From contig CABUDQ010000007.1 in NCBI GenBank assembly GCA_902490365.1, positions 1 to 54,400 on the forward strand: a DNA stretch of 54,400 nucleotides. The letters run 5' to 3'. The notes below the pieces were generated by a model. It did no database searches and was not told the origin of the DNA. It saw only the letters and a program-made list of their open reading frames with translations. Source of the stretch: an uncultured Collinsella sp. GTDB lineage: Bacteria > Actinomycetota > Coriobacteriia > Coriobacteriales > Coriobacteriaceae. Both the position numbers and the translations under genes were made by a program. Positions 40,263 to 47,833 of this stretch are shown piece after piece (position 1 is the first letter of the stretch; each line of letters begins with the position of its first letter).

Positions 40263-41831
40263 TTAGCTGGTGTGGCGCCAGCGAGGGTCGGTGAGCGTAC
40301 GCGCCACACCCAGGCCAACGGGCAGAAACGCCACGATGAGCACTGCACGCACAAACCAGCCGAGCATATTGACCGTGTCGAAGGTGCACATGTAATACAT
40401 CGAGCGATACAGATACAAGCCCGGCACCATAATGACAATCGACGGCACCGTGAGGGCGATGCGTGGGTAGGTGAGCTTGATTTCGGCTAAGCTCGCGAGC
40501 AGTCCCGATACCAGCGCGCCGATAAACGCTGCTGCCTCGGGAGGCATACCCACGCTCAGACCCAGGAAGGGAAACAGCGTCGGCGCATCAACGAGCGTAA
40601 GGCGCAAGGTATTAGACACGGCGCCGATGAGCCCTGCCGCCGCTGCCATCTTTACCGGACTGTTGAACATAACCGAGAAGCCAAATACTCCGACAAAGCT
40701 CATCACAATACGCAAGAGCGTAAGAGCCAACGGTGAGAGGCCGAGCGGGGCAAAATCATCCGGCGCCAGCCCCACACACTCGGCAACCATCCAGCCTACG
40801 AGGGTCGCCATCACAATAATCGACACAGCATACGAAAGACGCTCAATGCCGCTTCGCATGTCGAGCTTAGCGATGTCAAGGCCTGCCGTAATGAGAGGAA
40901 AGCCGGGGATCACAAAGAGCATGGCGCCGATATAGCCTTCTTGGTGCGACATTGCCCCCGGTATGACCTGGCCAAGGCCAAGCAATGCCAGCAGATACGA
41001 GACGCAAGCGAGTGCAACGCCGATCGTCAGCGCGCTAAACTGGCCAAGGCCCTGCTTGAGAATATGGGAGCGCGCAAAGTTGCCGACACCAGCGCCCACA
41101 AATGCACAGGCCATCTCGATAGGGCCGCCGCCGAGCAAAAAGACGAAGGCGCCGCAAGCACAAGCTGCCGCAAGGCCCTGTTGCCAGGGAGAGTAATCGG
41201 GTTTTGAACTCTCAACGGTCTTGAGCATCTCGTGGTATTCGTGCACGGTAAACCGGCGCCCATACGTCTCGATTTCCTTTAGGAAGCTCTCCATCATCCA
41301 AATGCGATGGGTATTGACTCCCGTTGTGGGCAGGCTGACAACCTCGTTAAAGCAGTGGCCATCTTCGATGCAGGTGCACTCAAACGACAGAAGACTTAAG
41401 TCAACGTGGACGGTGACACCGAGTACGGCGGCAACGCGATTCATGGTATCGCGTACACGCCAGGCACCCGTTCCGCTCGCGAGCATAAGCATACCGGTGC
41501 GGCAGATGATGGATGACTTATCGGTGAGCGGCGCATCGACGGCAAGCTCATCGCCTGCCGTCACGATCTGGTGCCAGTCTGTTTTCATATGGAGTGCGCC
41601 GGCACGGACACCGTGGTGCATGGGGACTCTTGAGAGCAACGAATCATGGTGCGAAGGCTGTGGGGGTTCCGTCGATTCGACCTCGTCCTCGTCGGGCCCT
41701 TCATCAACAAGGTCGAAAGCATCGAGCGCCGCCGGCTCGCGACGATCGGTCAATTCCTCGTCCTCATCATCAAAATAGTTGAACTGATCGAGCATGTCCT
41801 CTTCGATTGCACGATCGCTCGCGTCGTCCAT
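40263..41831 (-). CDS. threonine/serine exporter, ThrE-type (DUF1212/DUF3815 fusion)
   Basis: 522 residues from the ATG at 41831, with GGAAGGGAG seven bases upstream. An acidic N-terminal stretch (about 1-70) is followed by the DUF1212 (ThrE) cytoplasmic part (MLMLASGTGAWRVRDTMNRVAAVLGV) and then about ten membrane helices (AAACACGAFVFLLGGGPIEMACAF to the C-terminus, the ThrE_2 part). Both halves that are separate genes in many bacteria are joined here, as in Corynebacterium ThrE. It exports threonine and serine in exchange for protons. The acidic N-terminus has no known role. Confidence 0.88.
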   Translation of the reverse strand: MDDASDRAIEEDMLDQFNYFDDEDEELTDRREPAALDAFDLVDEGPDEDEVESTEPPQPSHHDSLLSRVPMHHGVRAGALHMKTDWHQIVTAGDELAVDAPLTDKSSIICRTGMLMLASGTGAWRVRDTMNRVAAVLGVTVHVDLSLLSFECTCIEDGHCFNEVVSLPTTGVNTHRIWMMESFLKEIETYGRRFTVHEYHEMLKTVESSKPDYSPWQQGLAAACACGAFVFLLGGGPIEMACAFVGAGVGNFARSHILKQGLGQFSALTIGVALACVSYLLALLGLGQVIPGAMSHQEGYIGAMLFVIPGFPLITAGLDIAKLDMRSGIERLSYAVSIIVMATLVGWMVAECVGLAPDDFAPLGLSPLALTLLRIVMSFVGVFGFSVMFNSPVKMAAAAGLIGAVSNTLRLTLVDAPTLFPFLGLSVGMPPEAAAFIGALVSGLLASLAEIKLTYPRIALTVPSIVIMVPGLYLYRSMYYMCTFDTVNMLGWFVRAVLIVAFLPVGLGVARTLTDPRWRHTS

Positions 41832-42009
41832 ATAGACGCTCCCTTCCTGCCGACTAACCCCCATCCTAGGCAGCGACGGCTAAAGGAAACATAAAAGAGA
41901 CGGCTGTCATGCGAGCCATGCGCGCAATAGCCGTTGGGTAGTCGTTTAAGAACGTCCCCAATGACTATTGACGGCCAAGGCAACGCCGATGTATTGGCAA
42001 CGTCAGCGA
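41832..42009. other. noncoding spacer upstream of the exporter
   Basis: No gene, RNA or clear promoter recognised; with 42010-42151 it makes a 320-bp gap between lysS and the exporter gene. The remainder holds the family 4 hairpin and a short hairpin. Confidence 0.4.
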
Positions 42010-42108
42010 GCGGGCCGCATTTGAGACAAGGTGACGTGAAACGAAAGGGCGCTGACCTTCTGGTCGCGCCCTTGAAATTGAACGTCAGATTGTCCAAATG
42101 CGGCCCGC
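42010..42108 (-). repeat. ~100-nt imperfect hairpin (family 4, copy 3)
   Basis: GCGGGCCGCATTTG (42010-42023) pairs with CAAATGCGGCCCGC at the other end, then GACAA, TGACGT, AAGGGCGC and GACC pair inward to a TTCT loop facing GGTC. Arms are about 47 nt with bulges. Architecture and the GACC-NNNN-GGTC tip match copies 1 and 2 at 27834-28038. It lies just behind lysS. Confidence 0.8.
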
Positions 42109-42122
42109 GCAGTGTCGAGCCG

Positions 42123-42147
42123 TTACGCGGTTCGTAGAACCGCGTAA
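42123..42147 (-). terminator. short perfect hairpin after lysS
   Basis: TTACGCGGTTC and GAACCGCGTAA form a perfect 11-bp stem with a 3-nt loop, five bases after the lysS stop. There is no U-tract, so it may protect the mRNA end or work together with the family 4 hairpin that follows. Confidence 0.55.
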
Positions 42148-42151
42148 CTAG

Positions 42152-44116
42152 TTAGTACATCTTTGCGCCGGCGGGGATGGAAGCGTCGAGCTGGATCAGA
42201 TTGAGACGCTCCTCGCCCTCCTCCTCGTGGATAGCGCTGATGAGCATGCCGCAGCTGGGAATGCCCATCATCTTGCGCGGAGGCAGGTTGGTGATGGCGA
42301 GCAAGGTCTTGCCGACCAGGTCCTCGGGCTCATAATAACCGTGAATGCCGGAGAGGATGGTACGATCGGTGCCGGTGCCGTCGTCGAGCGTAAAGTTCAG
42401 CAGCTTCTTGGACTTCTTGACGGCCTCGCACGCCTTGACCTTCACAGCGCGGAAATCGCTCTTGGAGAAGGTATCAAAGTCGACGAACTCCTCAAACAGC
42501 GGCTCGACGGCAATCTTGGAATAATCAACCGTGGGCTTGAGCGGCTTGACGAACGGGCTCGCGGTGTTGCCGGCCTCGGCAGCCTTGGCGGCAGCGGCAC
42601 CGGACTGGAAACCCTTCTCGGGCTTCATGTGCGGGAACAGCAGCACGTCGCGGATGGAAGCCTGGTTGGTGAGCAGCATGACCACGCGATCGATACCGAT
42701 GCCGATGCCGCCCGCAGGAGGCATACCGTACTCGAGGGCGCGCACGTAATCCTCGTCGTACTCCATGGCCTCGTCGTCGCCGCCAGCCTTCTCGGCCATC
42801 TGGGCGGCAAAGCGCTCGGCCTGGTCGACCGGGTCGTTGAGCTCGGAGAACGCGTTGGCGTACTCGTGACCGGCGATAACCAGCTCAAAGCGGTGCGTCA
42901 GGCGCGGGTCGTCCTCAAAGCGCTTGGCAAGCGGGCTGACCTCGATGGGGTAATCGCACACGAACGTGGGGTTGACGATGGTGTCCTCGCCCAGCTCATC
43001 GTAGATCTCGGCGATAATCTTGCCGGCGGTCCACTCGGGCTTAATCTCCAGGCCCTTCTCGCGCGCGGCAGCAGCAAGCTCCTCGACCGGCGTATCGATG
43101 GTGACCTGTTTGCCGAGCACGTCGGAGACGATGTCGGTCATGGGACGGCTGGCCCACTCACCAGAAAGGTCGATGGTCTGACCCTGGTACTCGATGACCT
43201 CGGGGTTGCCGATGGCCTTGTTAGCCGCCTTAATGACACCCTGGGCGAGCGCCTTCATGCCCTCGAGGTCGGAGAAGGCACGATAGGCCTCCATCGTGGT
43301 GAACTCGGGGTTGTGGGTAAGGTCCATGCCCTCGTTACGGAAGATACGGCCGATCTCGAACACGCGCTCAAAACCGCCGACGATGCAGCGCTTGAGGTGC
43401 AGCTCGGTAGCAATGCGCAGGTAGCACTCCTGATCGAGCGCGTTGAAGTGCGTGATGAACGGCTTAGCCGTAGCGCCGCCCTGGATGGTCTGCAGGATGG
43501 GGGTCTCGACCTCCATGTAGCCGTCGGACTCCATAAAGCGACGGAAGGTGGAGAGAATCTGCGAACGCTTACGGAACGTCTCGCGAACGTCGTCGTTGGC
43601 GATCAGGTCAACATAGCGCTGGCGATAGCGGGTCTCCTTATCGGAAAGACCGTGGAACTTCTCGGGCAGCGGACGAACGGCCTTGGCAAGCAGGGTCGCG
43701 CTCTTAGGGGCAACGGAAAGCTGGCCGCGCTGGGTGCGCACAACCACGCCGGTCACGCCCAGGATGTCGCCCAGGTCGAGGGACTTGAGCGTATTCCAGG
43801 CAGCCTCGTCCATGTCGTTGATGCGGCAGAACAGCTGAATCTCGGCAGTCGCATCGCGTACGACGATGAACATGATCTTGCCCTGACCGCGCTTGGCGAC
43901 CACACGGCCGCCGATCTTCACGACGTCCTCGGTGTCCTCGCCATCGGCAAGCTCGGCGTACTTAGCCTCGATATCGGCAACGTAGTCCTCAAGCTCAGAG
44001 TGCTCGGGATAGGGGTTCTGGCCCGCCTCGAACAGGGCGGCGCGCTTGGCCAGGCGGGTGGCGCGCTCGTCGTTGAGCGTCGATGCCTGATCTGCGGCGT
44101 TCTGGTTCTCTGCCAT
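42152..44116 (-). CDS. lysS: lysyl-tRNA synthetase with C-terminal Trbp111-like tRNA-binding domain
   Basis: 654 residues, about 150 more than usual. N-terminal OB anticodon domain (VKIGGRVVAKRGQGKIMFIVVRD), class II core with motif 2 FEIGRIFRNEGMDLTHNPEF and motif 3 GGIGIGIDRVVMLL, ending near residue 505. After a linker, residues about 545-654 form a second OB domain of the EMAPII/Trbp111/MetRS-C type (FRAVKVKACEAVKKSKKLLN, GIHGYYEPEDLVGKTLLAI, LPPRKMMGIPSCGMLISA). The extra domain should strengthen tRNA binding. It follows greA, from which a terminator hairpin separates it. Confidence 0.96.
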   Translation of the reverse strand: MAENQNAADQASTLNDERATRLAKRAALFEAGQNPYPEHSELEDYVADIEAKYAELADGEDTEDVVKIGGRVVAKRGQGKIMFIVVRDATAEIQLFCRINDMDEAAWNTLKSLDLGDILGVTGVVVRTQRGQLSVAPKSATLLAKAVRPLPEKFHGLSDKETRYRQRYVDLIANDDVRETFRKRSQILSTFRRFMESDGYMEVETPILQTIQGGATAKPFITHFNALDQECYLRIATELHLKRCIVGGFERVFEIGRIFRNEGMDLTHNPEFTTMEAYRAFSDLEGMKALAQGVIKAANKAIGNPEVIEYQGQTIDLSGEWASRPMTDIVSDVLGKQVTIDTPVEELAAAAREKGLEIKPEWTAGKIIAEIYDELGEDTIVNPTFVCDYPIEVSPLAKRFEDDPRLTHRFELVIAGHEYANAFSELNDPVDQAERFAAQMAEKAGGDDEAMEYDEDYVRALEYGMPPAGGIGIGIDRVVMLLTNQASIRDVLLFPHMKPEKGFQSGAAAAKAAEAGNTASPFVKPLKPTVDYSKIAVEPLFEEFVDFDTFSKSDFRAVKVKACEAVKKSKKLLNFTLDDGTGTDRTILSGIHGYYEPEDLVGKTLLAITNLPPRKMMGIPSCGMLISAIHEEEGEERLNLIQLDASIPAGAKMY

Positions 44117-44135
44117 AAGTTAGCTCCTCGAACTA

Positions 44136-44168
44136 AAACGCTCCCCAGGATTCGGTCCCAGGGAGCGA
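44136..44168 (-). terminator. intrinsic terminator between greA and lysS
   Basis: CGCTCCC.GGGA and TCC.GGGGAGCG pair around CCGAA and are followed on the minus strand by TTTT. The GAGGAG of lysS comes right after, so greA and lysS are at least partly separate units. Confidence 0.75.
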
Positions 44169-44195
44169 AAACATACCTTTACGCGGGACCGTGGT

Positions 44196-44666
44196 CTAGC
44201 GTGCAATCTTGGCGATGGTGTAGACGCGAGTCTTGCCGGAAGGCGTAACGACCTCGACGGAGTCGCCCTCGCCGTGACCGATGATGGCGTGGCCGACCGG
44301 AGACTCGTTGGAAATCTTGTGCTCGAGCGAGTTGGTCTCGGTGGTACCGACGAGCGTGACTTCCATGACCTCACCGTTGGGATCAATCAGAGAAACGGTG
44401 GAACCGATGGAGACGGTCAAATCACCTGTGGTGGCAGCAACCTGAGCGTTGGCAAGGATGGCCTGGATCTCGGCAATACGAGCGGCGTTCTGGGCCTGCT
44501 TGTCCTTGGCGGCATCGTACTCGGAGTTCTCCGAAAGGTCGCCGAACGCGCGGGCTTCCTTGATGTCCTCGACGATCTCCTTGGCGTAATCGCCCTCACG
44601 CCAAGCGAGCTCCTCGACGAGCTTCTGGCGGCCCTCAGCGGTCAGTACGATCTGGCTTGCGTCCAT
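44196..44666 (-). CDS. greA: transcription elongation factor GreA
   Basis: 156 residues from the ATG at 44666 (GGGGAG eight bases upstream). N-terminal coiled coil with the tip acids in AFGDLSENSEYDAAKDKQ, which reach into the polymerase channel, and a C-terminal FKBP-like domain (SPVGHAIIGHGEGDSVEVVTPSG). It rescues backtracked RNA polymerase by promoting transcript cleavage. greA before lysS is common in Gram-positive genomes. Confidence 0.96.
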   Translation of the reverse strand: MDASQIVLTAEGRQKLVEELAWREGDYAKEIVEDIKEARAFGDLSENSEYDAAKDKQAQNAARIAEIQAILANAQVAATTGDLTVSIGSTVSLIDPNGEVMEVTLVGTTETNSLEHKISNESPVGHAIIGHGEGDSVEVVTPSGKTRVYTIAKIAR

Positions 44667-44715
44667 ACGGATATCTCCCCAACTCTGATCAAACAATCAA
44701 CTGTCAACAAAACGA

Positions 44716-44747
44716 AAAAGACCGGCTAGCCTGCGGGCAAGCCGGTC
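44716..44747 (-). terminator. intrinsic terminator after tatA
   Basis: GACCGGCT.GCC and GGC.AGCCGGTC form a stem around CGCA followed by TTTTTCG on the minus strand. Confidence 0.9.
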
Positions 44748-44772
44748 AGGTGCTCACCCCAAAGGGATGGGA

Positions 44773-45048
44773 CTACTCTGCGTCCGCGTCGCTGTCCTCT
44801 GCCTGCTTCTTCTTGGCAGCAGCGAGCTTGGCCTCGAGCTCAGCGATCTCCTTGTCCTCCTCGGACTGCTCGACCACGACCTCCTCGGCCTGCTTGGTCT
44901 CGGCCTTATCGTCGCCCTCCATACCCTCACGGATATTCTTGACGGTAGAGCCGAGGGACTTGCCGAGCTTCGGCAGGTTCTTGGGCCCGAAGATAATCAG
45001 GACAACGACGAGAATAATGATGAGCTCAGGAGCCCTCAGTCCAAACAT
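44773..45048 (-). CDS. tatA: Sec-independent translocase protein TatA/E
   Basis: 91 residues from the ATG at 45048 with GGAGG five bases upstream. One membrane helix (LIIILVVVLIIFG), the FGPKNLPKLGKSLGS amphipathic helix with the family FGxxxLPxxG pattern, and a long acidic/Ala-Lys tail. It forms the pore-like part of the twin-arginine system. tatC is not in the window. The lipoprotein at 8209-9189 has a twin-arginine-like N-terminus and could be a client. Confidence 0.93.
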   Translation of the reverse strand: MFGLRAPELIIILVVVLIIFGPKNLPKLGKSLGSTVKNIREGMEGDDKAETKQAEEVVVEQSEEDKEIAELEAKLAAAKKKQAEDSDADAE

Positions 45049-45084
45049 GTAGACCTCCACAATACAGCGAGACAAGCTCGAATG

Positions 45085-45113
45085 AGTATACCGCGGGTAT
45101 CGCGGTATCACAA
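45085..45113 (-). promoter_or_regulatory. promoter of tatA
   Basis: TTGTGA followed after 17 bp by TATACT, about 37 bp before the tatA start. The spacer itself holds the palindromic TACCGCG...CGCGGTA. Confidence 0.7.
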
Positions 45114-45121
45114 CAATAGCT

Positions 45122-45149
45122 AAAAAAAGGGACCGCAAGAAGCGGTCCC
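45122..45149 (-). terminator. terminator after tRNA-Pro
   Basis: GGGACCGC and GCGGTCCC pair around TTCTT, followed on the minus strand by TTTTTTT. Confidence 0.92.
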
Positions 45150-45160
45150 TCCTCATGCTC

Positions 45161-45237
45161 TGGTCGGGTTGACTGGATTTGAACCAGCGACCCCTGCGTC
45201 CCGAACGCAGTGCTCTACCAAACTGAGCCACAACCCG
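45161..45237 (-). tRNA. tRNA-Pro (CGG anticodon)
   Basis: 77 nt with encoded CCA; acceptor CGGGTTG/CAACCCG, D-arm GGCTCAGTTTGGTAGAGC, anticodon loop TTCGGGA, T-arm GCTGGTTCAAATCCAGT. Confidence 0.96.
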
Positions 45238-45286
45238 TTAGCTCGACTATAGTAACAAAGATTTCCGTCGTGTGCTAGAGAAATTT

Positions 45287-46183
45287 TTACTTCTTTGGCA
45301 CTTCGATGCGAACCGTGTTGGGAATGAGCTCCGTCGCGCAGGACCACCAGCCGTTTTGCAGGGCAGCGTCGGCAAGCCCCTCAGCCGTGGCGACGGTGTC
45401 GCAAATGGCAAACGAGCAGGCGCCCGATCCGCACACATCTACAGCAACGGTGCCGCCTTGTTTACGCAGCCAATCGAGAACCGTTTGTATCTGAGGCTCC
45501 ATCTGTGCGGAAATGACACCCAGGTTGTTATGGATGAGCGCATATGCCGTCTCAGCATCACCAGCACGCAAGGCAGAAGCTATCGCGCCGGGCTTGTCTG
45601 CAGGCACCGGGGCCTCGTCAAAACGTCGATAGGCTTCAATTGTCGAAACGCTTGCCTCGCGCGGCTTGACCAACACGACGGGCGTTGCGGGCAGCACGGG
45701 ATACTCAGTTGCCAGCACGTCTCCCCCACCTACGTAGAACGAAGGGCTCGCGTGCAAAAAGAACGGGACGTCAGCACCAATGCCCCGCGCAATGTCGTCG
45801 AGCGCGGGGTCGGTGCGATCAATTCCCCAGAGCTCCGCCAAGGCGACAATGACCGCGGCCGCATCCGTCGAGGGACCGCCCAAGCCGGCGCACAATGGAA
45901 TGCGCTTCTCAATCGTCACGCAGATGTTTGCCTCGCGACCATAATGCTCGGCCATAGCAACCGCAGCCCGATACGCCGTATTCTTTTGCATGGGAAAATC
46001 TGATGCCGGAACCGTCTGGACGGTCAGCGCCTGTGCCGGCGTAACCGTCACGGTATCGGAAAGACCGACAGCTGCCATCAGGGAATCGACCCTGTGGTAG
46101 CCGCGGTCATCGCGCTCGGTATGAACCCCCAGGTAGAGGTTAATCTTTGCCGGCGCGGAAAGAGTCAGGGACCGATCGGTCAC
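45287..46183 (-). CDS. ispE: 4-diphosphocytidyl-2-C-methyl-D-erythritol kinase
   Basis: 298 residues, GHMP kinase. Begins LTLSAPAKINLYLGV; ATP loop PLCAGLGGPSTDAAAVIVAL, where the usual GGGSSDAA reads GGPSTDAA; C-terminal VCGSGACSFAIC. It phosphorylates CDP-methylerythritol between IspD and IspF of the same pathway, whose genes are 15 kb away. It follows veg by two bases, the veg-ispE pairing also found near each other in Bacillus. Confidence 0.93.
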   Translation of the reverse strand: MTDRSLTLSAPAKINLYLGVHTERDDRGYHRVDSLMAAVGLSDTVTVTPAQALTVQTVPASDFPMQKNTAYRAAVAMAEHYGREANICVTIEKRIPLCAGLGGPSTDAAAVIVALAELWGIDRTDPALDDIARGIGADVPFFLHASPSFYVGGGDVLATEYPVLPATPVVLVKPREASVSTIEAYRRFDEAPVPADKPGAIASALRAGDAETAYALIHNNLGVISAQMEPQIQTVLDWLRKQGGTVAVDVCGSGACSFAICDTVATAEGLADAALQNGWWSCATELIPNTVRIEVPKK

Positions 46184-46185
46184 CG

Positions 46186-46482
46186 CTAGTGCTCCTCGAG
46201 CTGATTGCCGAGCGGGGTAAAGATATGCTCGCCGCTCTCGGGGTCGAACAGCTCGACCTGACCGGTGAGGACATCGATATACTGGTAGGACTGACGCGAC
46301 TTGCGGCCGCGGCGCTCGTCAACCTCGACGATAAAGACTGCCGGATGGACGCTCTTGATGGTGCCCATGCGCTCGACGACGCGGGTGCGGCCCATGTTGG
46401 CCTTCACCTTAACGCGATCGCCCACCATATCGGTCAGCTTCTCGTGGATGTCGTCGACGTGATTGACTTCCATCTCTTCCAT
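46186..46482 (-). CDS. veg: Veg-family protein
   Basis: 98 residues from the ATG at 46482, with GGAGG eight bases upstream; a later ATG three codons on is also possible. The Veg core is visible as VDDIHEKLTDMVGDRVKVKANMGRTRVVERMGTIKSVHPAVFIVEVD and SYQYIDVLTGQVELF. Veg is a small, conserved Gram-positive protein; in Bacillus it is highly transcribed and linked to biofilm control, but its molecular role is unclear. Here it heads the veg-ispE operon. Confidence 0.9.
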   Translation of the reverse strand: MEEMEVNHVDDIHEKLTDMVGDRVKVKANMGRTRVVERMGTIKSVHPAVFIVEVDERRGRKSRQSYQYIDVLTGQVELFDPESGEHIFTPLGNQLEEH

Positions 46483-46549
46483 GAACAGGGCCTCCAGAAG
46501 ATGCAATTCAAAAAGGGGATAATACCCCTAAGATAGACAAAACTCTAAT

Positions 46550-46579
46550 ACTATAGCACCCTGTTGCGACCACGCGCAA
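46550..46579 (-). promoter_or_regulatory. promoter of veg-ispE
   Basis: TTGCGC is followed after 18 bp by TATAGT, preceded by TGC (extended -10, TGCTATAGT). It lies about 68 bp before the veg start. A small inverted repeat AAGTAGC/GCTACTT at the dtd stop precedes it. Confidence 0.55.
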
Positions 46580-46596
46580 GTAGCTAATTTGGCTAC

Positions 46597-47043
46597 TTAC
46601 AGATTGTCGGTATCGAGGACGATGGTGAACGGACCGTCGTTGACCAAGTCGACTTTCATATCGGCGCCAAAGATGCCGTGCGCCACGTGTTCGACATCTT
46701 TGCGAACGAGCGTCAAGAAGTACTCGTAGAGCTCGTTGGCAACATCGGGGGCGCCGGCATCGGTAAACGATGGGCGGCGGCCGTGACGGCAATCGGCGAA
46801 CAGCGTGAACTGCGACACTACGAGAACCTCGCCGTCGACATCGGCAAGTGCCAGGTTGGTCTTGCCGTTCTCGTCCTCGTTAATGCGCAAGCCGCGGAGC
46901 TTGCCCCACAGCTTATCAGCCTCGGCGCGCGTGTCGCCGTGGCCCACGCCCAACAGCACCAGATAGCCGCGCCCAATTTTGCCCACGCACTCGCCGTCGA
47001 CTGTCACGCCGGCATTGAGTACGCGCTGCACCACCGCACGCAC
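46597..47043 (-). CDS. dtd: D-aminoacyl-tRNA deacylase
   Basis: 148 residues. Start MRAVVQRVLNAGVTVDGECVGKIGRGYLVLLGV; active-site SQFTLFADCRHGRRPSF; and the C-terminal GADMKVDLVNDGPFTIVLDT with the NxP-like dipeptide region. It removes D-amino acids (and glycine) wrongly attached to tRNA. It lies three bases behind rdgB. Confidence 0.94.
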   Translation of the reverse strand: MRAVVQRVLNAGVTVDGECVGKIGRGYLVLLGVGHGDTRAEADKLWGKLRGLRINEDENGKTNLALADVDGEVLVVSQFTLFADCRHGRRPSFTDAGAPDVANELYEYFLTLVRKDVEHVAHGIFGADMKVDLVNDGPFTIVLDTDNL

Positions 47044-47046
47044 GGC

Positions 47047-47688
47047 TTACTCCTCGCCCGTCAGTTTGGCGGATAGGTGCTCGAGCGCATGGAATCGATG
47101 GCTGATGGCGTTCTTCTCGTCCGCCGTGAGCTCGGCCATAGTCTTGCCCGGCGTATCGACCGGCAGGAACAGCGGGTCGTAGCCAAAGCCGTGATCGCCG
47201 CGGCCCTCGTGCGCGATAACGCCCTCACAGGCGCCCTCGCCATAGGTGACCAGGCCGTCCGTATCGATGAGCGCAACGACGCTCATAAAGCGCGCGGTGC
47301 GGTCCTCGTCTGCCACGCCTTCCAGATTCACGAGCAGCTTGGCATTGTTGGCGGCATCGTCGCCGTGAACGCCCGCGTAGCGCGCGCTATACACACCGGG
47401 CTCACCGTCCAGCGCGTCGACGACCAGGCCCGAATCGTCGGCAATGGCCATGAGCCCCGTCTCTTCGACGGCAGCCTGCGCCTTGATGATGGCGTTCTCC
47501 AAAAACGTCGTGCCGTTTTCCTCGGGGTCCTCAAATTCGCCCAGCTGGCCGAGCGCCACAAAGCGCACCTCGGGCATGACCTTGCCCAAAATGGCCTCGA
47601 TCTCGGTGAGCTTATGGGCGTTGCCCGTTGCCACGACAATGGTCGCCGCCGGGTCGAGGGTGTCGATGTCGATCTTCTCAAGTGCCAT
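47047..47688 (-). CDS. rdgB: XTP/dITP diphosphatase (RdgB/HAM1)
   Basis: 213 residues. IVVATGNAHKLTEIEAIL at the N-terminus, DDSGLVVDALDGEPGVYSARYAG in the middle and GDHGFGYDPLFLP toward the end are the family boxes. It hydrolyses non-canonical purine triphosphates so they do not enter DNA or RNA. AAGGAG precedes the ATG. It belongs to the murI-rph-rdgB-dtd run. Confidence 0.94.
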   Translation of the reverse strand: MALEKIDIDTLDPAATIVVATGNAHKLTEIEAILGKVMPEVRFVALGQLGEFEDPEENGTTFLENAIIKAQAAVEETGLMAIADDSGLVVDALDGEPGVYSARYAGVHGDDAANNAKLLVNLEGVADEDRTARFMSVVALIDTDGLVTYGEGACEGVIAHEGRGDHGFGYDPLFLPVDTPGKTMAELTADEKNAISHRFHALEHLSAKLTGEE

Positions 47689-47792
47689 GAGTGGTCTCCT
47701 TGTCTCTATAGCAATGCCGCGCCGAGGGCGACGAGGGCCTCCGCCTCTCCCCTCTCAATCAACGGCAGTCTTATACTTCGACGTTTTCCCAG

Positions 47793-47833
47793 ATAAAACC
47801 TGCCAAAATAAACCTGTCCCTTTTTGGCAGGTT
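47793..47833 (-). repeat. 41-bp GGGACAGG hairpin repeat (family 3), terminator of rph
   Basis: Same 41 bases as 11104-11144 read on the other strand, with one difference. On the minus strand it follows the rph stop and ends in TTTTAT, so it acts as terminator there, just as the other copy does for the ABC operon. Confidence 0.87.

Noticed and set aside
42227..44248. A 673-codon open frame opposite lysS
   Set aside because: Antisense shadow of lysS with no recognisable motif or ribosome site.
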